A stretch of 64,000 bases of DNA, from NCBI GenBank assembly GCA_014529385.2, contig CM043966.1, positions 106,091,087-106,155,086 of the forward strand, written 5' to 3'. Position 1 is the stretch's first letter, and each line of letters opens with the position of its first letter. The notes beneath the pieces are model-generated. The model was not told the DNA's origin and did not search any database. It saw only the letters and a program-made list of their open reading frames with translations. Source of the DNA: Adiantum capillus-veneris (Eukaryota > Streptophyta > Polypodiopsida > Polypodiales > Pteridaceae). The position numbers were made by a program, and so were the translations under genes. Shown piece after piece: positions 44,534 through 54,997 of this stretch.

Positions 44534-44593
<60 letters not shown>
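44534..44593. repeat. (GA)30 microsatellite
   Basis: Sixty uninterrupted bases of GA. A frame across it encodes Arg-Glu repeats and is rejected as a gene. Confidence 0.97.
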
Positions 44594-44594
<1 letters not shown>

Positions 44595-44599
44595 ACTAC

Positions 44600-46742
44600 A
44601 TGTTGTCACAATCGGAGGGAGCAAAGAGTCTTGGATGTCGATCACAGAACCTAGTGCAAATCATATTTGAGGGGGAAACGTTGGGATAAAGGGTAGTCCT
44701 CATACTACAGAATGGTTATGCAAAGGAGAACGATGGGCTACAATATATAAGATGCATTGTAAAACAAAGACGCACATAGATTCACATCAACCACCCTAAG
44801 AATAAAGTAAACATGTACAGAGTGCATTGAGTAATATAATACATAACTTGAATTGCCGAATTGTGAGAAACAAAGTACATGTCTATGTTGATATATAGAT
44901 TCAATGATCAAGAGTAAGCATGCACTAATGAGGAAAATGTGTGGCTAAACTAAACTTAAGGAAGCATTGACAAACTCAAAAAATGCTGAAAGCATCAACA
45001 TGTTAAAAATTGAACTATACTACCGACCTAGTAATCATGTACGGGTGTCGTCCAATTGTGCAAGCCGGAGGACAATGTTTGAATCAAGTTACATGAAATA
45101 AATGTGAGTAGTTAAACATTTCGTCTTGCAGTTACACACAAAGTGAAAATACTAAATATACAGTGCATGTCATGCAGAAGTGCCATCCATACAAAATTAT
45201 GGTGGAGAGTTGGCACTGTGGTCTCTCCAGAAATTATAAGAAACGAAAGCCGTGTCTTGCCGTAGCATTTATGTGTTGGGCCAAGCAAATGCATAGGCAT
45301 GGAGAATTGGATACAGATAACGGACCTTGTAGTGTTGTCGAGCTAGAATCGTGGTTGTGTAGTCGAAACGTCCAATGTTGTGAATATATGTCATTTGTGT
45401 CACATACTAAACATGAGTTAATATAAATACAAGAGATGTAGGATATAGATTAAACTTAAAAAGAAGCAGAGGTAACTTTATATTGTACGTCATAGACAAT
45501 GTAGGATTTATTGTATTGATGAGTTCTTAGTTTGAAAGCTCCAGTGGATCCTAGTGAAGCACGTGGTTGCCATGAACCATCTTATAAATTACAAAGTTTA
45601 CATATCTCGATCATTAGCAACTATCTTCTTTTGAAAACGTAGTTGTTGTCAAGGAGGTGATGGGTGTCAGGTTTGTCCAAATTAGACGGACGAGTGTAGT
45701 GGTTTTGAGCACTCTAGCAGCACCTCCACCATGCTCATCGTCTCCTTCCGACCAGCTATGGACCGAGGTTTAAAGTTTTCAACTTATTTTCGTAGGCTTC
45801 TACGTGTTGAAAAGCAAGCTTGCCGCCTACGGAACGTGGCCAATACCACACAGATCAAAAGAGTACTTTGCTAGGGATAGACCTAATTATGTACCACCTC
45901 TCATCCAGCTCTCTTGTGCATATTCATTCCAATGCCTCTGTACCCAAGCCTCCTTGATTGTGATGCCTCCTGATCTCAATCAACTGCAACCTAAGCTACC
46001 TCTGGCCCCTCAATGGTGTTGACCTTTTTCATCATGTCTTCAAGAGCCCTTTGCTGCTTTGTGACATCGCTTGCTCTTGAAGCATCATCACGAGCCATTA
46101 CTTCTGCCTGCTCTTGAAGCACCATCTTGGCTTTGATTCCCTTGTTCTTAACACAAATTTACCATGCCTTCTTTCACCCCCTACCGGATTGTATGCACAA
46201 AATCCCTCAAGTTGTGTCACACTTAGATGGTGGCGCAACTGGATGCCATCATGTTGCTCCTGTTTCAACCACCCCCTCTTTTGCCCACTGCCTCTAGGCT
46301 TCATACTCCAAAGCAACCCAAGCTACACTATCATTGCCCATGCCTCTTGGAGAGACCACATCAGATCTTTGTAACCTTACCCAATATAGTCATTGCCCCT
46401 TGATCATCTCTCTCCATCTGGGATGGTTTAGGGTCAGCCTGTGCCACATGGCTTTTGTTCACCCATCATGTCATCCCAATTGCCCCCATTGGATGTGTGT
46501 AGCCCCAAAAAACTTAAAGTCCCTGCTTTGTGAGCCCAAGCCACCCCTTATCCAACTGCCACAAGAGCCCTCAATGCCGCTCCTTTGCCCATTGGATCTC
46601 ACCCTAGTGATTCATCTTTGTTGTGTGCTACAACTAGCTTCAACTACCAAAAGAGTAGACTTTTGATCCCAAGGCACTCTACTGGGAATTTTCCTGCTGG
46701 GTACTTCTCTCTCCAATAGATTCATACTTCATTTGAATACCT
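44600..46742. other. Gene-free region
   Basis: No supported gene. On the minus strand, about 46,150-46,020 reads as a short helix-like peptide ('VLQEQAEVMARDDASRASDV') before a stop. It could be a fragment of a decayed transposon protein, but it is too short to assign. Around 46,630 a phrase (ctagcttcaactaccaaaagag) resembles the short repeat into which the CACTA element inserted. Confidence 0.45.
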
Positions 46743-46845
46743 TGGAGTGGACATGGAAACCTCATTGTGATGCAACCAGCTTCAAGCACCAGAAGAGCAG
46801 ATATTCAAGAATAAAGTGCACATGGAAACCTCATTGTGCTGCAAC
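46743..46845. repeat. ~69-bp tandem repeat that is the CACTA target
   Basis: acatggaaacctcattgtg occurs at 46751 and 46820. Unit 1 continues atgcaaccagcttcaagcac. Unit 2 continues ctgcaac and is then cut by CACTA at 46846. The missing remainder (aaccaacttcaaccaccag...) is found at 56806 on the far side of the element. Confidence 0.85.
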
Positions 46846-46879
46846 CACTATGAAAATCTCTAATTGTTTATTGCGGTCT

Positions 46880-47045
46880 TTTACCGTGTTTTGTAGAGAG
46901 AAGGTCCAAATTCAGCTGGAGAGGGAAGAGAGAGGAGGACGGGTTTTTTAAAAAAATTTAAACTATTACCGTGACTATTTTTGCTATTATTACCGTGTTT
47001 ATTACCTCAGTTATTGCCGCTATTATTACCGTGTATATTTTTGTG
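46880..47045. promoter_or_regulatory. Left subterminal repeat cluster of the CACTA element
   Basis: ttattgcggtcttttaccgtg, then ctattaccgtg at about 46,963, attattaccgtg, attacctcag, ttattgccgc and attattaccgtg recur within 165 bp. In En/Spm elements such short subterminal repeats are the binding sites of the TNPA protein. Here the role is inferred from position and repetition. Confidence 0.65.
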
Positions 47046-47089
47046 TTGGGAGATTCAGCACCTAAACATTCAAATTCTGGCTTAAATAT

Positions 47090-47116
47090 CCCCCCCCCCC
47101 CCCCCCCCCCCCCCCC
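47090..47116. repeat. Poly(C) run of 27 bases
   Basis: Twenty-seven consecutive C, then tcccc. On the minus strand this is a long G run able to form quadruplex structures, and on the plus strand a possible i-motif. The length should be treated with caution, as sequencing of such runs is error-prone. Confidence 0.85.
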
Positions 47117-47275
47117 TCCCCTTCTCAAATTTTGGTGTTTCTCTCCTCTCAATAAAAACTAAAGAATATTATATAAAATTTTAAATTTAAAAAAGAAAAG
47201 ATATGAAAACATGTAACACTAGTTAGCTATTTAAGATTACACTTGATTAACATAATTGAGCATGTTCACAAAAAT

Positions 47276-47313
<38 letters not shown>
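47276..47313. repeat. (GA)19 microsatellite
   Basis: GA tract just downstream (minus sense) of the TNP2-like gene, inside the CACTA element. Confidence 0.95.
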
Positions 47314-47316
<3 letters not shown>

Positions 47317-47346
47317 ATGGATTACACGACTAAAAATCTTCATAAC

Positions 47347-49402
47347 TTAAAGTATGCAAAATGTGTATGAATTATCTTCCAAAAGATCCCTACATGAAGC
47401 ATCATCCACTTCTAAGCCCATGGCTCTTAAATCAATAAAGAGAGAAACGAAATTGTCGTTTGTGGATGCGTTGGCTTCATCATCTTCGAATTCGTCATCC
47501 TCCATCTCATCATCTTCATCATCATGACAATCATCCTCGCTAAGACTTACCGTCGCCGGACCACAGTACCTGGCTTCATCACTGTCTGTGTCAAAGTTGC
47601 CCATGATGCCACAATCCATGGTGGTTCTACACTCGTTAATGTGGCGCGTACAAAAGTGATGACGCTTTGACCACATAGAGTTAAAGGAAAGGCACTACAA
47701 AATAAGAAAATATCTTTTATCAAATACAATGATAAAATCAAGAAATAATTTACAATATGGTTTAGGTATATGAGTACTCTACCTTTGGTACGCAGCCTCG
47801 TGCATACTCCCATTGTTTGTTGGTGATGTCTTCTCCGCGTGCTTTTGCTTCGGTCATTCTCTCATGAATCCACTCCGAACTAATGAGATATGGGAAACAT
47901 ACAAGGTGCCTAGGCACTGGGGGTGCCCTCCTTCCTCCATGTGCTTGTCTCCATGCTTCTCTCTCTTGCATGCCTTGCCTTTGCCACTGTCCACAAGTCC
48001 ACCCACTTGGTCATAACATTTGCATTGAGAATACAAAAGTTATTGACCACTCGGGATAGATTCATATTCATGTTAAGTAGTTTTCCCTTTCCACTTGGCA
48101 AGTGTGAAGTCATCCTTGCATCTTCCTCGTCGGACCACATGCGAGGCATTGAAGGATCAAGTTGTGCCAAATACTTGGATATGTAACAAATACCTCTTGC
48201 ACGATCCACCCTTCGGCCATATATGCCTCTGGTTGAGACCATAGCCGCACAAAATCTTTGAGAGTCTTAAAAAACCTCTCTAAGAAGAACATCCATCGTG
48301 TGTGCACTACTCCACATATAGCGATCTCCTCCACCACGTGAACCAAGAGGTGGATTTGACTAAGAAGGACCGATCGAGGAAATACATCCTCAATGGCACA
48401 CACAGTTTCGGTTGCAAGTGTTCGAGCACCAGGGATATCATCTATTTCAATTTCCTTGGAGCTCACAAATCTGTAAGAAAGCACACAAGGATACACTAAG
48501 TGCTAGTTGAGATTATTGTGTACATAAAAAAAGTGTAGTTGAGTGGAGTCTTGTGGTGTACCTTACTAGCTCTCCAAGTTTAAAAATAGCATCTCTGACT
48601 TTCTTGTCCTGACATATACACGTACTCACCAGCAGAATGAACTACCATGTAAATTAGGGGAAGGGAAAGCGAGAGAAAGTCATACACACAAACTATAGAT
48701 AGAATAGGGAGAGGAAAATTACCTGAAGCATCTTGTGCTAATCATGGGACTTCAACCCATACAATTGAATGCTTCCACCCTTCTTCGCTTTTGTGAAAGC
48801 TCCCTTTAACGACCTCATGTATCCAGTTGGTGTGCAAATAGAAGCAATGATACTCTTCAATTTGTCTAATTCTTCTTTGGCTAGCATCCATGGTGCTTTA
48901 GGAAGCACAATCTTTCCATTGGGGGCACGACGTGGAGTAGCAGAGACGGGGAGACGTTTCAAGAGCCTCAAATCCTCCCTCACACCCAATGATTCCTTCT
49001 TGCCAATAATGTGGTCCCATAGTGTTTGGGCTACATTCTTGAATATGTGCATGGGATCCAAGAGGTGTTGTATTTTTAAGTCCTTCCAATATGGAAGCCT
49101 TAAAAATATGAAATACCTTGACATACCTTTTGGTGGAGGACACAAAGCTGGAGTGTTGTTGTAGTGCTCTTCCCAAATGGTTGCCCAATTTGCCATCGTG
49201 AGCTTTAGAGGTGTCTTCCCATTTGTTGGAGCCTTGTGCTTGCTATGACCTTGGGGTAAGAAATGATGGTTGTTTGGATAGATTACCTTGTGCAAGGCAT
49301 CGGGCCTCTCTGTCACCAATGATGGCCTGCAAGTAGGACATGCATTGTGATCCAATGTGGAAAACCCTGCATACATATCATATCGTTAGAGAGATAGAGG
49401 GC

Positions 49403-49459
<57 letters not shown>

Positions 49460-50877
49460 AAGGATATACCGAAAATGTCTCCAAGCCCAGGATAGTCGTG
49501 CATAGTCCACATAAGGATTCCCCTCACAATGGCTTCTCTCCCCCCCTTTGCAAGTGAGACATCTACAATAGGAATGCCTCTCCATAACTCCTCCAACTCC
49601 TTGATGAGGCGCTCGAGATAAACGTCAATATTTGACACTTCGTACTTCCCTGGCACAAGCAAGGAAATTAGTATATTGTCCTTCTTGGTTGTCTCCCATG
49701 GTGGAATATTGCAGTTGACGATCACCACATGCCAAGTGCTCCATGAAGTAGACTTAGTGCCGAAGGGGTTGACACCATCACTTGCTAACCCAATCCTCAA
49801 GTGTCGAGGCTCCAACCCAAACTTTGGCCATTGAGTTTCGATGTGCCTCCATGCAGGTGAATCGGAAGAGGGACACACATCATTCCATCATTTGAGCGGT
49901 GGTTGGCGTGCCACGTGAGAAGCTCCACGGTAGACCTCCTTTTAAACATGTGTTGAATGCGAGGAATTAAAGGTGAATGTCTCAATACCTTACGGGGTAG
50001 GTACACCCCGCTCACTCCGGTCTTGTATCGTGCTTTCCTCCACACGAGACATGAGATAATATGTGTGTGCTCATTGCAGTATAGCATGCAATCGTTGACG
50101 CATGCATGGATGCGCTCATACTCCATTCCAAGTGCAGTGGCATATGATCTAGCTCGTCCACAGTCTGGAGGCATGTGGTGATCTTTTGGCAACATTTTGC
50201 CCATCAAATTATAACAAACAGACGAATTAATACAATTGCAAGGAGGCAGCACCATAAAACGAGAGAGATGTATAAAAAGTCATATTTCAAACGTACCCAA
50301 GGAGTGCATCGACGCTTGCATTGCTCCAACCAAATTTTTCTTGCAAATTGAGGACTTCCAACAACGATGCCCAGAGCACTGAGTACTGTGCACCATCGTA
50401 AAGAGGTGTTCGGGCACTCGCCATCAATTTGTCCTCTATTGCCACTGTCCGTTGAGTGCATGGTTGGCAATCCTCCTCGCACACGTCGCATTCATGATCC
50501 ATTAACTCATCACACATGTTGAACATGTGCTCATCCTCTTCTGTCCCAAAGTGCGACTAAGAGGGGAAAGGAGCTGTTGAAGTAGCGCTAATGGGAGGAT
50601 CACCATGCGGTGCATCTAATTCGTCCAATAGCTTTTGCCTTTACCGTTCGGATTTGCGCGTCGGTGCACCACCACCGAACACAGACCAATGGAGCACCTC
50701 CTCAAGTGAGGGGTGAGTGACACTCTCATCTCTCCGAGCGCTTTTTTGAGGATGCTAGTGCTCCAATGCAATGCGCCTCAAGTGAAGGGTTGCCCTTTTG
50801 CACTTGGCACAAGGACAAGGGAGTTTTTTCTCGAGCCACCGATCACGTTCAGGCCCTCCCGGGGGGGCCATGATCAT
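47347..50877 (-). pseudogene. TNP2-like CACTA transposase, multi-exon, broken
   Basis: Minus-strand exons in order. 50877-50297: 'MIMAPPGGPERDRWLEKKLP', CPCAKC zinc-ribbon-like start, then three in-frame stops before 'DALLG'; donor GTACGT. About 50,220-49,470: 'ATALGMEYERIHACVNDCML', 'VYLPRKVLRHSPLIPRIQHM', a frame change near 49,870, 'LRIGLASDGVNPFG', 'YEVSNIDVYLERLIKELEEL' and 'ILMWTMHDYPGLGDIFG'; donor GTATAT. Intron 49367-49469 contains (CT)26. 49366-48723: 'GFSTLDHNACPTC', 'LPYWKDLKIQHLLDPMHIFK', 'KAPWMLAKEELDKLKSIIAS', 'YGLKSHD' then TAG; donor GTAATT. Short exon near 48,612-48,566. From 48,475: 'QIHLLVHVVEEIAICGVVHT', 'FVRLWSQPEAYMAEGWIV'. 47971-47762 and an acidic C-terminus, 47676-47347. 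This order and the GLASDG / LDPMH phrases are those of the TNP2/Transposase_21 family, the enzyme that cuts CACTA ends. At least four stops and a frameshift make it inactive. Confidence 0.85.
49404..49455. repeat. (GA)26 microsatellite inside a TNP2 intron
   Basis: On the transposase strand this is a CT tract occupying half of the 103-bp intron 49367-49469, next to its 5' splice site. It explains why open frames in the area end in Ser-Leu repeats. Confidence 0.9.
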
Positions 50878-50899
50878 CCCAATTGAAGTCCTGCACACG

Positions 50900-51500
50900 C
50901 AACAAAATTTTTATTTAGTCATATGCGTCCTAAAAAATAAACAGTTAATTAAAAAATAGATATATTTCAATAAAAAAATGACTATATAGTCAAAGAGAAT
51001 AAGGTGCAATGAGTGCCTTTATTTTTTAAAAATAAAGTACAATCAGTGTGCGCACTAAATGGGTGAATTTGTTAATCACAAATATCTAAAAGTACTTTAA
51101 AAATGCACTTAAAAAATATATAAAAGTACTACAAAAATAAGTATTCATAAAAATATTGAAAGACTTCATCAAAAACTCAAAAGGCTAAAAAGAAAATTAT
51201 TGATATTTAAGTGTAGAGGGGGTGGTTTGTACCCCCCCTCCCCCCCCAACCTCGGATACGTTTGTATCCGTTGAAATGACGTTGTGCGACAATAATCGCG
51301 GTATGATCGTGGTAATCGTCATGGTAATATCCGCGGTAATAGTCGCGGGAATGCGTAGCGCCTAAAAAAAGAAGAAGGGCAGAGTATCTCGCGTTTTTGT
51401 GGCATACCCTATCTTCTTCCTCTTTGCCATCGCACCTGCTTTAAGCTCCCCTCCCCCCTCCTACACCTCCCACACCCTCATTCTCTCTCTCTCACAAACA
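50900..51500. other. Region upstream of TNP2 with a central ATTACC/GGTAAT cluster
   Basis: AT-rich from 50,900 to 51,200, then C-runs at about 51,230-51,249. From 51,280 to 51,350 there are several GGTAAT words: aataatcgcggtatg, cgtggtaatcg, catggtaatatccgcggtaa, tagtcgcggg. These are the reverse complement of the left subterminal motif. It sits in the gap between the two divergent transposon genes, so it may act as a promoter-binding region or be the end of a nested relative. Confidence 0.5.
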
Positions 51501-51506
51501 CAACAA

Positions 51507-51529
51507 CACGCACGCACACACGCACACGC

Positions 51530-51578
<49 letters not shown>
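51507..51578. repeat. (CA)n-rich alternating tract, 72 bp
   Basis: acgcacgcacaca...cacacac with strict purine-pyrimidine alternation, including several CG steps at the left. Potential Z-DNA former within the CACTA element. Confidence 0.9.
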
Positions 51579-51579
<1 letters not shown>

Positions 51580-51792
51580 TTGGCTCGAGTAGGAGCTTCG
51601 GTTCGTTTGCGAGATGACTTCATTGAAGGGGGTTTACCGCGTTTGTCTTTGAAAGATCAACCTAGTGGGAAACCTTTCTACAACCTAAGGTAATCACTAA
51701 ACAACCCCCCCCATCTAATGCCTTCTACTCCACACACACACATACATACAAACACGCACGAACACCACACACACACAGTCACATGCATAAAT

Positions 51793-51793
<1 letters not shown>

Positions 51794-51839
<46 letters not shown>
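51794..51839. repeat. (GA)23 microsatellite
   Basis: Uninterrupted GA followed by gcgagatacc. Confidence 0.93.
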
Positions 51840-51843
<4 letters not shown>

Positions 51844-51957
51844 TACCTCATTCATTTACCGTAGGTTGTTTAGTGACGTTGATGCAATCTTTGGTGTTGT
51901 AATATGTTAGCTTTGTTTGCAAATGAATGTGCGTCGTAGATTTCTTAGGCAATGGAT

Positions 51958-51988
51958 TATAAGAGAAAGAGGGAGATAGATAGATAGC

Positions 51989-52033
<45 letters not shown>

Positions 52034-52351
52034 GGAAAGAAATAGAGAAAGAGAGAGATAGAGAAATAGAGGGAGAGAGAGAGAGATAGAGATAGAGAAA
52101 TAGATAGAGGGAGAGAGGGAGATAGATAGGGAGAGGGAAAGAGGGGGGGGGAGAGAGAGAGAGAGAGAGAGAGAGAGGTAGAGGGAAAGAGGAAGAGAAA
52201 GAGGGAAAGAGAGAGAGAAAGAGGGGGAAAGAGAGAAAGAGGGAAAGAGGGAGAGAGAGATAGATAGAGAGAGGAAAAGAGGGAGATAGAGGGAGAGAGA
52301 GAAATAGAGAAATCCGTGGGGAGAAAGAGATAGATAGAGAGAGGGAAAGAG

Positions 52352-52393
<42 letters not shown>

Positions 52394-52400
52394 AGAAATA
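51958..52400. repeat. ~440-bp near-pure purine tract (GA-rich, interrupted)
   Basis: Almost every base on the plus strand is A or G, with occasional single T (gagatagatag, gaaatagag). Long Ser/Leu/Phe-rich frames on the minus strand (148-196 codons) are translations of this tract and are not genes. The structure has strong triplex (H-DNA) potential. Irregular subrepeats (ggaaagagg, agatagat, gggagaga) suggest expansion by slippage with point changes. Confidence 0.9.
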
Positions 52401-52512
52401 GGGAAATAAAGAGCAATGGTTGTAGGCGAAGCAACCATTTTGTGGTGTGCGCAGTGCGGGTATGCTTTTGCTTCTGTAGAGTGCTATGAAAAAGACCTTC
52501 TTTACGTGAAGC
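52391..52512 (+). repeat. Inverted repeat, left arm (~110 bp)
   Basis: gagcaatggttgta, then gtggtgtgcgcagtgcggg, then cttttgcttctgtagagtgc, tatga(a)aaa and accttctttac. This is the approximate reverse complement of 54108-54233. The arms enclose about 1.6 kb that holds the 380-bp direct repeats. Confidence 0.7.
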
Positions 52513-52646
52513 CGATGGAATTTAAACATTATTTTCTGCTATAGTCAGAAGGCGTGGCTGTCCTGCAAAATACTCAAAAATAGCACATAGCAAGACATAA
52601 ACGACTAAATCTACGTACCTGCCAACTCACACAAATCCATAATCGA

Positions 52647-53026
52647 GCACAATACGAACAGAGAGAGACAGAGAGCGGGAGAGAGCGAAAGAACACGTGC
52701 AGACGCACCTCCTAGAGCGGAGTGCTACGCCGACACGACGAGAGAGAAGAGTGGAGAGGGGAGAAGAAAGACACGAACACTGGATGCAATCTCCCCCCAT
52801 GCAAGAGTGACCATTTCCCTCTTGCACGTATTTGTTTTATAGATTTCTTGAATGGTCAAATTGGTTACAAACTGGCCGGCCAGTCATAAATGGCCAAAGC
52901 TCATAAAAGAGCACTTAAATAATAAAATGTACAATGTATATATTTTCATTCGCATAGGCCTAGCTCGGTTCAGTCTTTTCCACCTGTCAACTGCAATAAA
53001 ATAGTAAAATATCAATTCCATAACAT
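52647..53026 (-). repeat. 380-bp direct repeat, copy A (LTR-like)
   Basis: gcacaatacgaacagagaga ... ccataacat, about 97% identical to 53556-53935, offset exactly 909 bp. On the minus strand it starts TGTTATGGAATTG and has a TATA box (CTATAAAACAAATAC) near 52,838, features of an LTR. See the finding on a TRIM-like structure. Confidence 0.88.
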
Positions 53027-53555
53027 ACCTCTCCATTGGAAAGCAACTGTCCTCAGTTGAGAAGATAAGAAATCTGCAAACAATACTTGTAAGAAACAGT
53101 GATTAGAAATCGGTGTCAAAAAAATAGCATATAGTAAAAATATTGAAACTGAACAACATTGCTTATGCCTGTCATCATCCACATACTACCTATTCTAGTG
53201 TCCCATACCACTAGAATAAGCAGTATATGTCATACCCTGATGAATCAGGATATCATTGGTCACACTCATCATCAATCTCATAATGTCAAGTCTCATTACA
53301 TAAACACTGCCATAATAATCACCAGATACCAAATCCCAATCCATTTCCAATTTCACAGTATAAGTCCAAATCCAAATCACTTTCATTATGTACACGGGTA
53401 ACAAAATCATACGAGTTACAGTGGTGGCCAGCCACTGCAGCATGATTTCCGATTGGTGTTGCCTAAATCGGTGAATCTACACCAATAAGACGTGCTGCCT
53501 AAATCGGCGAAACCATAAACAGAATAATCGACATACCTGGCACAACCACATAGAC

Positions 53556-53935
53556 GCACAATACGAACAGAGAGAGACAGAGAGCGGGAGAGAGCGAAAG
53601 AACACGTGCAGGCGCACCTCATAGAGCGGAGTGCTACGCCGACACGACGAGAGAGAAGAGTGGAGAGGGGAGAAGAAAGACACGAACATTGGGTGCAATC
53701 TCCCCCCGTGCAAGAGTGACCATTTCCCTCTTGCATGTATTTGTTTTATAGATTTCTTGAATGGTCAAATTGGTTACAAACTGGCCGGTCGGTCATAAAT
53801 GGCCAAAGCTCATAAAAGAGCACTTAAATAATAAAATGTATAATGTATATATTTTCATTCGCATAGGCCTAGCTCGGTCCAGTCTTTTCCACCTGTCAGC
53901 TGCAATAAAATAGTAAAATATCAATTCCATAACAT
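53556..53935 (-). repeat. 380-bp direct repeat, copy B (LTR-like)
   Basis: Second copy of the block at 52647-53026, with only a few substitutions (for example gcagacgc/gcaggcgc, ggccggcc/ggccggtc). The spacer 53027-53555 is non-coding. On the minus strand the spacer ends in a purine-rich ccaatggagaggta directly before copy A, resembling a polypurine tract. Confidence 0.88.
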
Positions 53936-54107
53936 TTTCTACTCTCTTCTCCTTAGCTTCTCTATCTTTCTCTCTCTCTTCCTATCTCTTCCTCCCCACG
54001 GAATAGGCATTAGGCTGGATAGCTTTCAACGGTACCGTACCTCAGAATGGAGGCAGGCATACATGTGCAAAGTAATCCTTTGAACAAGGAGCTGCTATGA
54101 AGAGATG

Positions 54108-54233
54108 CTACGCAAGAAGCACAATAAAGAAGCTCTTCTTCATAGCACTCTACAGAAGCAAGAGCACTCTCGCACTACGCACAACACAAAGTGACGAGTA
54201 CATTTACAACCATAACTCTTTATCTTTGCTCAA
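54108..54233 (-). repeat. Inverted repeat, right arm
   Basis: gaagctcttcttcatagcac, tctacagaagcaagagcact, cgcactacgcacaacaca and accataactctttatctttgc, the reverse complement (with changes and a small insertion) of 52391-52512. Confidence 0.7.
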
Positions 54234-54687
54234 AATTATGGCTACATTTACGTAATTGTATATGTATTTGTGTGTACATATATATTTGTTTATGCATGTA
54301 TGTAGGCACTAAGTATGGGAGCATAGCACCTGAAGATTAGACGCTTTCTCTTTGGTATAATCCTTTGTTAATCATGGCATTGCGGTCATTGATCCACTCA
54401 TGCATGTATTACCGCAACGTACCTTTGGTTTTACCACAGTTGAGACTGTTATGATATCTAAAGAGGTGCCACTTGACCTTAGGCACTACTAGCATCTACT
54501 TAGGTCTACTAGTATGTATATGTATCTACGTGCTTGTGTGTTAATATACTTGTGTACATATTTATAAATGAGTGAGTAGGGGGGAAAGCTAAATCTCATA
54601 TTGCTCTTTGTAATATAGATGTTAGATGAGAGACCACCTGGTGGGGAGCAACCATCTGGCTCTTCTTGTGGCTGGTTCACATCCTGA

Positions 54688-54997
54688 GTGGGCTCCCACT
54701 CGGGGTGGACATCGGCTCCAGTGGACCCGAGTCTTGAGGCAGTGAGAACAAGCAAAGAAATAAAGAGCATTTTTGGCTAGTTAACCCTAAACCATGAGTG
54801 TCATAGGTTTATTTTTGTTATTTGCAGGCATGGCCATCCCATGTGGGCTCCCACCAGGGGTGGACATCGTCTCCAGTGGGCCCAAGTCTTGAGGCGGTGA
54901 GAACAAGCAAATAAATAAAGATTATTTCTAGCTAGTTAACCCTAAACCATGAGTGTTATAGGTTTATTTTTGTTATTTGCAGGCATGGCCATCCTAC
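54688..54997 (+). repeat. Tandem duplication, 155-bp unit, upstream of the TNPA-like gene
   Basis: gtgggctcccac starts at 54688 and 54843. Both units carry ggggtggacatcg, cagtgg(a/g)ccc(g/a)agtcttgag, gctagttaaccctaaaccat and end in ttatttgcag|gcatggccatcc, a good 3' splice site. The coding-like frame of the TNPA-like gene begins directly after the second copy (54983). The first exon boundary has therefore been duplicated, offering two alternative acceptors. Confidence 0.85.
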
